64,000 bases of DNA from Aphelenchoides besseyi (lineage: Eukaryota > Nematoda > Chromadorea > Rhabditida > Aphelenchoididae). Under the pieces are notes generated by a model. The model did not search any database, was not told where the DNA came from, and worked only from the letters and a program-made list of their open reading frames with translations. The number at the start of each line of letters is the position of its first letter. The first letter of the stretch is position 1. Location: contig JAMPIQ010000002.1 of NCBI GenBank assembly GCA_024699855.1, forward strand, positions 4,774,001 to 4,838,000. The letters are read 5' to 3'. Position numbers and translations under genes: made by a program. Shown here piece by piece: positions 22,782-34,300 of this stretch.

Positions 22782-23032
22782 CCGACAAACTTAATGGTCG
22801 ATAAAACGGAAATCGCTCAAGCATCGGAAAGACAAGTTCAAATGGTGAAAGTGCTCAAGAAACATCCACAGAAACACAATCAATTGTATCTCCAGACATT
22901 TCACAACAAATGTCGTTTGTCAACATCGACACCGAAGAACCGGTACTCACTATCGAACAAATTTTGGGCAACAAATTCAGCACTCATTGCCAACCGAATT
23001 AAGTCTATGAATTTGCGCGAAGCGAATGTCAA

Positions 23033-26000
23033 ATGTCTAGATTACAACTACCGAACATGGAAAACATTAGCCAATGGATCGATTTTGAATCAATTGTTTT
23101 TGATTTATTAAACTTAATTGCTAACACTTCGTTGAAAGTTGGTTTAATGTCGATGTCATTTTGGACCGATCACTATCGTACAGCCGAACCAAATCCATCA
23201 AAGTATTTGATTGTCAAACCACCGATTGCTCCAAACGAAGATGTTTATTTGCTGATCCCGATTCAAAATAGTGGACACTACGTTTTGGCAGTGATGAAAA
23301 AGAAGGCGTTCAGTAATATGTGTATTCTGCATTATTGTGATTCACTTCACCATCCCGTTTCCCAAAGTGTCTATTCGCGGATTTACTCAATCTACAGTCA
23401 ATTTTTCACTCATTGGACGGGCTTGGATCTAAATGCAAATATGTTCTTGAACGACATTGGATACCAAAGTGATTTCCAAAATGATACATGCAATTGTGGT
23501 GCTTACGTTGTTTCTAATGCAATAAACTTCTTCGAGAACACACATCAACATTCAAATGGCGTTTTTCTAACAAAATTAAACGAAAGTGGGCTTGACAAAC
23601 GTTTGAATCTGTTTGACACATTGGAGGCTTCGTTTTCGTCAATTCGTAATGACAATCAAAATGCCAATGCTAAACCAATGGATCAATCGGAACTAGTTGT
23701 ATTGGAAGACGAAAACCGAGCAAAGCGATTGCAACAAAAACGTGACAACATCAACAATAAGCGGACCGATGAATCTCATCAACAAAAAGCTGATCGGTTA
23801 ACCAAGGACAAACAACAACATCAAAACTCACGAGCTTCTGAATCAGATCAACAGAAAGCTGATCGATTAAGTAAAGATAAAGCACAACATCGAAATTCAC
23901 GTTCAAATGAATCAGACCAACAGAAAGCAGATCGTTTATTAGATCAAAGTAATCGCCAAAAGAATATTCGAGTAGCAACAAAACAGAAACAAGTTCAGTT
24001 GAACGTCGCATCCAAACAAGCTGATGTCCCGGTCCATCAACTAAGCAAGATGATCAGTGAATGTCTTTGCGGTGCATTGCATTTTGAAGAAGAACGAGTT
24101 GGAAATAAACAAACGTTCAACGACTGCTGCAATCATGGTAAAATTGAGTTGCCTGACTTACCTAAATTGCCACAAGAATTGGATGATCTATTCACTGGTA
24201 AACACCCACTCTCGAACAACTTTTTGAACAACATCCGCAAGTATAACTCCGCAAACAGTTTCGCAGCTTTTAACGTCAAAATGCGATCGTTTGCAACTCC
24301 GGGTCCTTACTGCTTTTCAATTCAAGGCCAAATCTGTTACGAGATCGATGAAAGTGTAAGCGCAGCAGCTGATCGAAAGTATGGCCAGTTGTTCTTTTCT
24401 GATCCTGCTGAAGCAGTTGAAAGAAGAATGAACACGACTAACGGAACCAAGAAGGAACTAATGGAATTGTTGGACAAGATAATACGCGAACATAACCCGC
24501 ACGCTAAAATGCACATGATGATGAATGAATTGATGAAAGAAGAAGAGAACGCTGGCCGACCTGTTGAAAATGTGCAAATGTCGTTCAAAATGCGACCCGG
24601 TTATGATCCGAACCGTTTCAACGAACCAACTGTCGACGAAATCGGCGCCGTTTTTACAACCGACGCTTCTGGAGATATGCGTGAAATGTCCTTAGTCATC
24701 CAATTGAAAGACGAACCATCACCACGAGTTCTAAGTTCATTGAGCCCATTTGCCACTTCCTGGTTGTACCCACTGTTCTTCCCTAAAGGAACTCTTGGAT
24801 GGTCAATTGATATGACGAAAATAAACGCGAACAAACATACCCGACTAACTCGTGCTGAATTCCATAGTTATCGGTTGGCCATTCGAAAAAACTCCAACAG
24901 TCGAATTCATTACGGTAAGAAACTGTTCCAACAGTTCGTCGTGGATTCGTATGTGCAAGTGGAAAGCGATCGCATAAAATGGATTCGAATGAACCAAAAG
25001 CAACTAAAAACAATTCACTACCATGAACTGCACGCAAGTCTGAACAAACTCGGTCAAAAACTGGATCGCGCTATTGGAAGAATTCATATTCTCCCATCGA
25101 CTCACTTCGGCTCACCACGTTTTATGCGTGAAAACTACCAGGATGCAATGGCGATAGTTTTGAACAACGGAAACCCGGATCTGTTCATTACCATGACATG
25201 CGACGCACTTTGGCCGGAAATCGTACAAACCATCAATGAAACCATCGTCCTCGGCGCCAAACAAACAGCTAGTGATCGTCCGGACATCGTTGCGCGTGTC
25301 TTCGCCCTGAAAGTAGAAGCAATTATTGACGACTTGGTGAAGAAACAAATTTTCGGTGAACCAAAATGTTATGTTTACGTTACCGAATTCCAAAAACGCG
25401 GACTTCCACATATTCATTGCTTAGTAAGTCTGAAAGATGGACAGAAGTTCTTGCAACCGAAAAACATCGACAAGTACTTCAGCGCCGAATCGCCGCCAGA
25501 ATCGGATCCGGAACTGTTAGAATTGGTGAGCAAGTACATGATCCATCGAGTTTGTGGCGACAAAAACCCCAGCGCTCCATGCATGATCAAGGGAAAGTGC
25601 CGACACAAGTTCCCGAAACAGTTTTTGGAAGAAACCAAAGTCAACGAAAACGGTTATCCATTTCTGAAACGACCGAACAACGGACGCACTATTGAAATCA
25701 AAGGTGTGAAGTACGATAACCGTCGAGTCGTTCCACATAGTTGGTACCTTTTGAAGCGTTATCGGTGCCATATCAACGTTGAGATTGTGAGCTCCATTAA
25801 GAATGTCAAGTACCTTTACAAATACACTTACAAAGGTTATGACGCCGCTTCTTTGGAACTCCAGTCTTCGGGGAACATCAACCACGATGAAATCAAAGAC
25901 CACATTGACGGTCGTTACGTCGGTCCTGTCGAAGCATGTTATCGGATCCTGAAGTTAAAAATGCACGATAAGAGCCACCACATTGAACGATTGCCAATCC

Positions 26001-26584
26001 ATTTGGAAAACCAACAAGCCGTCTACATCGAAGAAGATTGCGATGCTGAAAAAGCGAAAAAAGCAATGGAAAAGAAAACCAAACTGATGGACTATTTTGC
26101 TTTAAATGAACGTGATTCAAACGCTCGCCAACTTCTGTATTCTGAAATCCCAACTCATTACTCGTGGAAAGCAGTAAAACTTCTTACCAACCAAAACATC
26201 GAAACCATCAATCAATGGGAACCAAGAGTAAGAAGTAGCAATACGATCGGCCGAATGTACGCAATTAGTCCAACTCGCGGAGATCTATGGTACTTACGGC
26301 TTCTGCTTCGACACGTCAAAGGAGCAAGAAGCTTCAAAGAACTTCGAACAGTCAACGGAATTGAATACCAAAACAACGCCGATGCGTGTTTAGCTTTGGG
26401 TTTGACTGAGGATGATGAGGAGTACATTAAATGTATGAAAGAAGCGATTTTAGGTTTGATGCCCCAAGCACTGAAGCCTCTTTGCCAACATTCTCATTCA
26501 TTGCAACCCGGCCGATCCAAAACTTATGTGGGAAAAGTTCAAGAACGAATTGAGCGACGACTTCTTCAGACGCGTGCAAAATGA
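23033..26584 (+). CDS. Helitron protein: Ulp1 protease + Rep (HUH) part
   Basis: A single 1,183-codon frame encodes the front of a Helitron rolling-circle transposase. Residues ~50-190 form a C48/Ulp1 protease with His, Asp and Cys in NSGHYVLAV, YCDSLHHP and CNCGAYVV. Residues ~240-310 hold three tandem ~22-residue coiled repeats (QQKADRLxKDKxQH). A Cys-rich stretch (ECLCGALHF, FNDCCNHG) follows, then the Helitron-like N domain. The Rep domain shows the HUH motif in FQKRGLPHIHCLV (~residue 788) and the paired-tyrosine helix in KYLYKYTYKGYD (~925), which together nick and join single strands. The frame leaves the helicase reading at about 26,475-26,485: the continuation NILIHCNPADPKLMWEKF is in another frame, so one base has been lost or gained there. 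The true start may lie upstream of the ATG used. Confidence 0.9.
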   Translation: MSRLQLPNMENISQWIDFESIVFDLLNLIANTSLKVGLMSMSFWTDHYRTAEPNPSKYLIVKPPIAPNEDVYLLIPIQNSGHYVLAVMKKKAFSNMCILHYCDSLHHPVSQSVYSRIYSIYSQFFTHWTGLDLNANMFLNDIGYQSDFQNDTCNCGAYVVSNAINFFENTHQHSNGVFLTKLNESGLDKRLNLFDTLEASFSSIRNDNQNANAKPMDQSELVVLEDENRAKRLQQKRDNINNKRTDESHQQKADRLTKDKQQHQNSRASESDQQKADRLSKDKAQHRNSRSNESDQQKADRLLDQSNRQKNIRVATKQKQVQLNVASKQADVPVHQLSKMISECLCGALHFEEERVGNKQTFNDCCNHGKIELPDLPKLPQELDDLFTGKHPLSNNFLNNIRKYNSANSFAAFNVKMRSFATPGPYCFSIQGQICYEIDESVSAAADRKYGQLFFSDPAEAVERRMNTTNGTKKELMELLDKIIREHNPHAKMHMMMNELMKEEENAGRPVENVQMSFKMRPGYDPNRFNEPTVDEIGAVFTTDASGDMREMSLVIQLKDEPSPRVLSSLSPFATSWLYPLFFPKGTLGWSIDMTKINANKHTRLTRAEFHSYRLAIRKNSNSRIHYGKKLFQQFVVDSYVQVESDRIKWIRMNQKQLKTIHYHELHASLNKLGQKLDRAIGRIHILPSTHFGSPRFMRENYQDAMAIVLNNGNPDLFITMTCDALWPEIVQTINETIVLGAKQTASDRPDIVARVFALKVEAIIDDLVKKQIFGEPKCYVYVTEFQKRGLPHIHCLVSLKDGQKFLQPKNIDKYFSAESPPESDPELLELVSKYMIHRVCGDKNPSAPCMIKGKCRHKFPKQFLEETKVNENGYPFLKRPNNGRTIEIKGVKYDNRRVVPHSWYLLKRYRCHINVEIVSSIKNVKYLYKYTYKGYDAASLELQSSGNINHDEIKDHIDGRYVGPVEACYRILKLKMHDKSHHIERLPIHLENQQAVYIEEDCDAEKAKKAMEKKTKLMDYFALNERDSNARQLLYSEIPTHYSWKAVKLLTNQNIETINQWEPRVRSSNTIGRMYAISPTRGDLWYLRLLLRHVKGARSFKELRTVNGIEYQNNADACLALGLTEDDEEYIKCMKEAILGLMPQALKPLCQHSHSLQPGRSKTYVGKVQERIERRLLQTRAK

Positions 26585-28130
26585 AATTAAAGCAATCGCT
26601 CGCGCTTACCAACGAATTAACACGATACTACAACGTGAAAACAAGTCGTTTAAAGATTTTCCATCAATGGATCAAGTTGACGACATCGACGAAATTGAAG
26701 ACCCAATTGACTACGACCAAGAGCTCGAATCTGCAAAAGAAATGTACAAAACGTTGAACATTGAACAAAAAGTGGTCGTCGACAAAGTTCTGAACAGTCT
26801 TCAAACCAACGGTGCACAAAAGTGCTTCTTTGTCGACGGTTTGGGTGGAACGGGTAAAACTTACGTTTACAAAACTCTCTGCCACTTTGTCCATGGATTG
26901 AAAAAGAAGTATTTGACTTGCGCATTTACCGGTATTGCTGCGTTGTTGTTGCCCAATGGACGAACGTGCCACAAAACATTTGGACTTGGAGTTCCGCTTG
27001 ACCGCGATTCGAACTCAACTTTGACTCCCAACAATCGCGGCGGTAAAATGTTGATGCAAGCAGATGTGATCCTTTGGGATGAAGCATCAATGGCCCCTAG
27101 ATATGCATTAGAAATCGCCGATCGAAAACTAAGAGAACTAATGAATAGCAACTTACCATTCGGTGGAAAAATCTTCGTGCTCGGTGGAGACTTCCGACAG
27201 ATCCTGCCAATTCTGAAGTACGGTACCATCGGCGAAACCATCAATTTGTCCATTTGCTCATCAAATTTGTGGAATCAGTTTGAAAAATTGAAATTGACTA
27301 CCAACATGCGCACCAAACCGAACGAAGTTGAATTTGCTGATTTCCTGAAACAAGTCGAAGAAGGAACACTGAATAACGAAAACGAACAGATAAACTTACC
27401 GTTTCACTGTTTAGTTGGCCAGAACTTGGAACAAGAAATCTTCGGCAAGCTGATCGAAAACAAACAGTTCAACGACATGGGGAACTCGGCGATTTTGGTA
27501 TCAAAACACATTGGCGTCAACGAGTCAAACGAAAAAGTCCTGAATATGTTAGATGGTCAAACCAAAACCTACCTTTCAATCGACACGGCCGTTGATGCTG
27601 AAAACTGTGACGACAACACACTTCTTCTCCCTGAGTACTTGAACATGATCGAAGAAGGTTTGCTGCCACCACACAAACTAGTGCTCAAGAAGAACGCCGT
27701 CGTGATACTGATCCGCAATTTGTCACAAGAAGACGGTTTGTGCAACGGTACACGATTGTTGGTTTTGGCAATGAATGACCATTCAGTTGAGTGTCAGATT
27801 TTAACTGGACATCACGCAGGCGAACGACACATCATTCCGCGAATTAACAACACAATTGACTACCGCGGAATGTTCCAATTGAACCGAAAACAGTTCCCAT
27901 TGAAATTGGCGTTTGCGATGACCATCAACAAAAGTCAGGGCCAAACATTCGAACGTGTTGGATTGAATCTCGAGCACGAAGTTTTCGAACACGGCCAACT
28001 GTACGTCGCTTTGTCGCGAGCTCGATCATGGGACTCAGTCAAAGTTTTCGTTCCAACAAGCAATCGACAAACTCCAACAGTTTGTTTAGTTAAAAACATC
28101 GTGCATCGAGAAGTATTCAAACGATTGTAA
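26526..28130 (+). CDS. Helitron PIF1-type helicase part
   Basis: The 534-codon frame overlaps the end of the Rep frame and is its C-terminal half after a one-base shift. It is a complete superfamily-1B PIF1-like helicase: Walker A GLGGTGKTY (about residues 105-113), Walker B VILWDEASM, GGDFRQILPILKYG, NMRTKPNE, a LPHKLVLKKNAVVILIRNL-type segment (here beginning LPPHK), and the C-terminal signature FAMTINKSQGQTFERVGL then LYVALSRARS. In Helitrons this domain unwinds DNA ahead of the Rep nick. Since all motifs are intact, the element is either recently active with a single lesion, or the lesion is an assembly error. Confidence 0.92.
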   Translation: MWEKFKNELSDDFFRRVQNEIKAIARAYQRINTILQRENKSFKDFPSMDQVDDIDEIEDPIDYDQELESAKEMYKTLNIEQKVVVDKVLNSLQTNGAQKCFFVDGLGGTGKTYVYKTLCHFVHGLKKKYLTCAFTGIAALLLPNGRTCHKTFGLGVPLDRDSNSTLTPNNRGGKMLMQADVILWDEASMAPRYALEIADRKLRELMNSNLPFGGKIFVLGGDFRQILPILKYGTIGETINLSICSSNLWNQFEKLKLTTNMRTKPNEVEFADFLKQVEEGTLNNENEQINLPFHCLVGQNLEQEIFGKLIENKQFNDMGNSAILVSKHIGVNESNEKVLNMLDGQTKTYLSIDTAVDAENCDDNTLLLPEYLNMIEEGLLPPHKLVLKKNAVVILIRNLSQEDGLCNGTRLLVLAMNDHSVECQILTGHHAGERHIIPRINNTIDYRGMFQLNRKQFPLKLAFAMTINKSQGQTFERVGLNLEHEVFEHGQLYVALSRARSWDSVKVFVPTSNRQTPTVCLVKNIVHREVFKRL

Positions 28131-28214
28131 TAACAATTCGTATAACAACAACATTTCATTAGCAAAAAACCCAAAAGAGTTCATGAACGAAAATAAGTTT
28201 GTTTGAAAGAAAGT

Positions 28215-28234
28215 CCATGGCCTTCGGGCCATGG
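28215..28234 (+). repeat. Perfect hairpin, likely Helitron 3' terminal structure
   Basis: An 8-bp perfect stem (CCATGGCC / GGCCATGG) closes on a TTCG tetraloop, about 85 nt after the helicase stop. Helitrons carry a short GC-rich hairpin just before their 3' end that signals termination. The canonical CTRR end is not seen within the next 30 nt, so the exact terminus is unsettled; a variant class with a different end is possible. Confidence 0.6.
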
Positions 28235-29723
28235 CAAGGACGCGATTTTTCCGCGTAAACGACGGGATGCAGTGGACAACATCAAATCTTCGGTAAGCAA
28301 TTCGATCTGATGCAATTTACTTTGTGATTTTTCAGGTCCAACTATTGCCGATCTGTCCACCCGTTATAGCACCAAAATTTCGATCTCGGTCACGTACGTT
28401 TTCGAGTTCTTTGCGATCTGCACGTTTCGATTTCAGTTTCTCAATTCCTCAACGGGTGCTTGAACGACCGAATTTTTGGATGGATAGCAGGAATGAAGTG
28501 GTCAGTTTGTTGCTAAGCGATTTGTTTACAATCGTATGTCAGACCTACATCTTCAACTACATGCTTACACTCGTCCAATTCTGCTCCTCATCAATACACA
28601 ACGATATCTCATGGTATTTGAATTGATGTTCAACATAATCAATGTGTTTTTGCATGAGCCCGTCTTTTCACGTTATGCATCAATGGATCGACGAGAACAT
28701 TATGGACCGTTACCACGATCGTCAATGTTATTTGTCTACAGAAATTGCTGCTGCTAATCTATTCACATTCGTGTCATACCAACATTGTCTACAGCTGACC
28801 AACAAAAAGTACACGAACGGCAACAAACGTTGTGGGATTATCGGTTGTGACCACATGGTAAATGAATTGAACCTGAAAAACCAAATAAATTGGAAGAAAT
28901 CAAAACCGCTTACTTTGTTTTCGCCGTCGTTTTTCGCTGATCCTCGATGAAGAGGAGCACACGACCTACGGGAAGCTTTTCATGACATTGATTGAACAGT
29001 CGTTCGTGGAGTCTGACTTCTGGTTCGGGAAGAAAGGAGTGAAATCAACGGCTTCAACATTCGGAGATCGAGCAAATTGCCGGAATAGTCAAATTTAGAA
29101 AGCGATTTACCCAATCGACTGACTGCTCGTTGGTATTCCACGTGCAAGAGGTCAATCAATTGTCTGAAACTTTTGAGTGATGTCCGTTTCAGTTTTCACC
29201 CTTCGAATTCACGTGTTCTGCACATTTCAGTTGACACTTCCGAGTTTCGATCTTGAACATTCGGCCACATTTGAACATCAACTGTGAAAAATTGAGGTCA
29301 AGAAACTTTTTGATCCAAAGAAAGCCGATATTCCAAACATGTTTTCTAGACGTGTGTATCACGGCGGTTTCACTCAAAAAATCGAATTCAAGAAATGCTA
29401 TATTCTCAACCACTCATCTAAATGTTGTCTTTGTAGATCAACTCAATTGGTATTGGCGTTTTACAGGGCTTTACTGAACAAATGATTTTACAAAAACTTC
29501 GAAACGCTCAGCTTATACGAAGATCAAAGTCGACAAGCCGTTTGTGCACATGGCTTACGGCGTAAATTCTGCTGGTAGCAGCATTCTTTATGCAGGAGTA
29601 TTCCCTTGAAACTGATCCAAACATCCGATCTTTTCATTTATATCTTGATGTGCAATTCCGCCCATTGAATGACACGTTCATGCATAGACTCCGAAACAAT
29701 TTATTGCATGTGAAAACAGAGAC
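28235..29723. other. Spacer with unassigned coding-like scraps
   Basis: Several short plus-strand frames have protein-like composition. One around 28,536-28,750 reads HLQLHAYTRPILLLINTQRY and continues hydrophobic; another around 28,950-29,095 reads TTYGKLFMTLIEQSFVESDF. I cannot join them with splice sites or assign a family. They may be remnants of a degraded gene. Confidence 0.3.
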
Positions 29724-31318
29724 TTAACAAGGATCTTGAAGAATTTCACTGACAAGTTGAATGTTATCCGAGATTTTTTGTCGGTAATCGTCGTAGTTCT
29801 TGGTTGCTTTTGCAGAAATCGAACGCTCCTTCAATAGTTGCTTTTGAAGCGAAATTTGTTCGTCAGCATTATTCACCGCATCCGGAAGTCTCCAATCTCG
29901 CATACAAGTTTTGTAAAATTCAATGCGATCATTTGATGTCAAGTATGAACGTAAAGAACTTTTGATGCTTCTTGCGTGATTTCCAATCTAAATAAAGAAC
30001 ACTAAAGCTATACAGTTGTCTGAAATGATTGCTCCAAATTCATCAAAAAAGCAGGTCTTCTTTTTTAGTCGATAGAATTATTAAAATGATCTTAACATAC
30101 CTGAAGGTCGACAATGCACAGCTTGTCGTTTTCACTCAAGCCATAATTGGTTTTGTTTGAACGCAGATCGATTAGATAGAAAATTCCACAAAGGATGTCA
30201 AGTTTGTAGGATTCATATGTAGGCATGCGGACATCACCTGCTTTTCGAAAACCCGGCACTAAAAGCGAATATTAGTTTTTGTTCTTCATATTAAAATCAC
30301 CTTCTTCGGTTGCGATGTAAAGACCAAAACAAGACATATGCACATTTGGAAGAAAGTGTACGACCGGCCCTATTCCCAGCAATTGCAGAAGCTTGTAGAT
30401 CAGCAATTCGCGGAGATCGACGGCTTGATGACCTGATGGAGTCTTTGATGATAGTCCCAAGTGCGACTTCAGATAGTAGTTGCCAAGAATTTCTTCGGAT
30501 CGCTTAACTGAGCAAATCAAGCCGCCCTAAAATGTATTATCTTTATTTTCTCATGCTGTCAAAATTTACCTGTGTTCCGCTGTCTGATTTGGAGCTAAAA
30601 ACAGTTCGAATCAACGGATTTCGTGGATCATCCTGGAAAAAAGTGAGAAAACTTTGCTGCCTTCTTTAATTGATCATCGCCAGTGTCCAAATACGATGCG
30701 TAATTTTCGTTGAACTCGCGAAATCGGGTGTTAAACCATGTGTAAGCGATAAAAAAAATCGGACTTTTTGAGAATCGTCAATTGCTTAAACGCATAATTG
30801 ATGTTTTCTTTTGCCTTGTCATCTCGCTTTTTGTCCGCGTACTTTCCCGTCAAATCCATGTAATAGTTAAATTCTGTCCAGGCATCCAAATTGGGATGTT
30901 TCTAGAACATAAAAAAGTACCAAAATTGTATGTCAAAATAACTAACCACGATCAAAGTTTCCATATCTTGAAGTTTCGCTTCTTCCAGCGAGCCGGCTAA
31001 CAAATCAATGCGACGATCGGTGCTGTCAACAATTTGTTGCATTTATGGCGCAATTTGGAACACAGATTGTATTTTATCTGTCAACTGCTCGATTGTTGCC
31101 TAAACAATAAATTGTATTTATTAAATGAATAAAAAACCCACCTGCGCTTCAAATTTCAGCTTAACAGAGTGATGACATTTGTCTTCATGGTCGCGTAGTT
31201 CGACTATAAGAAACATTTTACTGAAATCAATCCAAGCATTAATGTGGAATTGGAACGATGCGCGAAAATGTCCATAGAAAGCAAAAAAGCGCGAAGTGGA
31301 CGCAAAAAGTGAAGACAT
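29724..31318 (-). pseudogene. Unrecognised multi-exon gene with two lesions
   Basis: Exons in phase at the 3' end: 30632-30570 (DDPRNPLIRTVFSSKSDSGTQ), 30526-30301 (GGLICSVKRSEEILGNYYLK...VVHFLPNVHMSCFGLYIATEE), 30258-30101 (PGFRKAGDVRMPTYESYKLD...SENDKLCIVDLQ), 29987-29724 (IGNHARSIKSSLRSYLTSND...SEILQDPC, stop). Upstream are exons with KHPNLDAWTEFNYYMDLTGK and MQQIVDSTDRRIDLLAGSLE. Two breaks are visible: TAA at 31,043-31,045 in an otherwise continuous frame, and an 8-T run (30,751-30,758) where seven would keep frame into AYTWFNTRFREFNENYASYL. The protein would be about 450 aa, helical at the N-terminus with a compact C-terminal domain. I do not know the family, and the position of the first exon (31,318) is a guess. 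Confidence 0.45.
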
Positions 31319-31319
31319 T

Positions 31320-34300
31320 TTCGAATGAGCACTAAGTTCGACTTTGCAATAAGTTACGGAATGAAGCTTAGATTCAAAGTTGGAATTTCCTCGGAGTTGA
31401 AGAAATGCAACTGGTTTTGATCAACGTTCGTTAGCAGATGTGATTGAAAGCTAGCAAATTGTTCTGAATGTTGTTTTTGGCTGTGAAATAAGATGCGACT
31501 TTAGTATTGAAAGAGTCCAAAGTCGCTGTTTTGATGCCGGCAATAACCATCAGATTTGTGCTATGGGTTTTGACATTCGATGCTCTAGAAAGAAGACGAG
31601 CACCTGCGCAACTCAATTGCCAAAAAGAACGCGCATGAGGACCAAGTACATCGCAATAAAGATAGTCGGTAAGAAATCACTTTGTCTGCTTGCAAGTATT
31701 AAAAACAGAAACCGTCCAACGTTTGAAATGAATGCGAACGTCGAGATCAATCAAAAATTTGAACAGCCAATGGAAGACACCACTAACCACCAATACGATC
31801 AACCAAAAACTCATACGACTATCAAACAGAAAAGCACTAATGCAACGAGCAGTATTGGTGTCGCTTAGTTATATAGGTGATCACGATTTACTTTAGGGCG
31901 AATTGGGCGGAGAAAACCGCCGATTCGTTGGCAATCGAACGACACAACTGAACAGAAACAATAAACGAACGCAAAGTGCAGTACTTGAAGACAATAGTTA
32001 GATTAAATGGATAGAAGTGAAAGCAAGATGTCCCGTAGATACGGACGAAATCGCCCGGCATTCAAAAGTGCGCCAGAAGTCACGAAATAAACAACGCGCA
32101 ACATACGAACGACACAACTGAATTGATTGATCGACCAGTGGACGATTTTGAACGACAAACTCATTGAAACAACGGAAAAAGTGTTGAAATTTAAGGGATA
32201 AACGATTGAAAAAAATGACCGTCCAAAACGCTCATCATTGGAAATTTCGTCAAATTCTGCATCCTTTGGCCGAGATGCAATTTTCGAGCCATTCCGATAG
32301 AATGTTGCAACTTTTCTCGACGCCAAACAAAAATTCTCAATCTTATTCATCAACAACAAAAAACCGCATAAAAAACGGTTCAGAAATCGCCGAGAAATAA
32401 GCGTTCAAAATCTTCCGGTTGTGCTGGGACACCCTGTATATCGAATTTGTTTTGATTAATGAATGAAACGAATATTTTAATAAATGAGTGTGCAAGTACT
32501 CAAGAATAAAAAATGCATACGAAATACTAAATCTCACTAAAGAAATTTTTCAGCAGCCAAAGAGATTTCAAGCGACACATTATGCCAAGAACAACGCACA
32601 ATTTGAAATGACTACTAGTAATCCAATCCGAACCAAAAAAGCCAGAACAGTTTGTCTGTCTGTGTGCGACCGACTTCCTTCGCGTTTATTTTCGAATGAA
32701 AAGAGCGAGCCTCGAGTTATGCTAATTGATTGATTTTGAAATGGGGAAAAAGAGTCGGATTTTTCGAATGCAAATTTGAGAGGGTTCGGTGCGCAGTTTG
32801 TTGAAATGGAATGTTTGAGGAATTGAAACAAAATTCGAAGTCGCTGTTTCGATACCGTCTATAGACGGCTTTTGGGTTTGAGCGATTGAGTTCGAAATTT
32901 GTTCGATAAGTGATGGGAGGAATTGATTAGAAGGCCAGAATCGGGTTGTTTGATTGTTGATGATGGCAATAAGCGACGTGGAGTTGTTGTCGAGAGTTCG
33001 AGTGGGCTGTTAAAGGTTGAAAAGTGAGTTAAGTGTTGGTTTTGGAGTTGAGAGCGAAAACGGAGTTGCTGGGTTTGCAATTGAGAAAGCGAGCAGTTTT
33101 GGAGAAATCGCAAATGTCAATGATCGTTGAACGAGTCGATGACTGTGTTGTTGAAATGTGGTTAGAAGCAAATCGTTTTGAATTTAATCGAAAGCCCGAT
33201 GAACACTGGATGGTTGATTTTGATTTGCAGTTGGAAGTTGAGTTTAAAATGCTGGGATAAGGAAATCCGAAAAAAGCTGATTGAAGTTTGTGAAACCGGT
33301 AGTGAGTTGGTTGAAAGATAAGACACAGGCAGCTGGACTTTTGGATTGAATTGCCGGTTTGACAGCAGACGGCCGTCGATGAACGTTGGTTGAGTTGCTG
33401 GGCGTGTTGTTTTGGAATGTTGGGAAAGTGGTTGAAAGCGAGTTGATCAAAAGAAGCCTGTGTTGAATGAAATAAGCAATGTATTGAATGTAAGAAGAGT
33501 TGTTTTAACGAACTTGGGGCCACCAAACATTTTCACTTTTTTTCGGCAAACGAGTTTCCTCAACGACCTCTGACATACGACGCGTCGAATAGTTCGATGG
33601 CAGAAAGCACACGTTCGTTGGTTTCTTCACCGTCAACATGCACTGTTCAAGACGAAAAAAACGGTGTTGTTATTTCCATTCCTACTCAATTCGTCGAAAG
33701 TAACAAAAGTCTCGGCGTTTACATTTCATTCAGTCGTTAATAATTGTTGATTGCAAGAAGCCTTTGTATAGCCTAAGCATAAGAGTTCGAAATTTTTCTT
33801 ACAAAATGAACAATTGTTTTTGGTGTGCAAAGGTAATAAAAAGTGATAGGTGGATGATTGATGAGTTTTCGCGATTTCGAAATACTTTTTCGATCAGTTC
33901 GCAACAGTCACGGATTTCGAAACAACTGGTGCCGGTTTCATTTGTCACTGAGCCGAACAGTTGGTTGACTTCTTTTTTCGTAGTCAATGATGGTAAGTCG
34001 TCCCGATAAAAAACCTGAGTTTGTGTTCAGTCGGGACAAGACGCGCAACGTCCTTTGGACTACGATGCTTCCGAGAGCAGTCACGATTCGCGCTCACAAA
34101 CACTTTTCAACGGCAAAAACGCACAATTCTTCTTCTCTTCGCCACCTGCAGCCATGGAGATTGGTCCACGTCATAGTGGAATTATGATCAAAATTCCGTC
34201 TCATTTGTTCGATCAAAAACGCAACTTTTGTTGCTACTTTTCGTTTACACGCAAATAAGAGAGAGTGTTGTTGTCCATTTTTTGGTCATTACCAGTTTAC

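Noticed and set aside
32859..33526. Long minus-strand frame (165 codons, Ser/Thr/Asn-rich)
   Set aside because: Low-complexity composition with no splice context or family signature; the opposite strand shows a repetitive GTTGAG/GTTTG bias that would keep frames open by chance.
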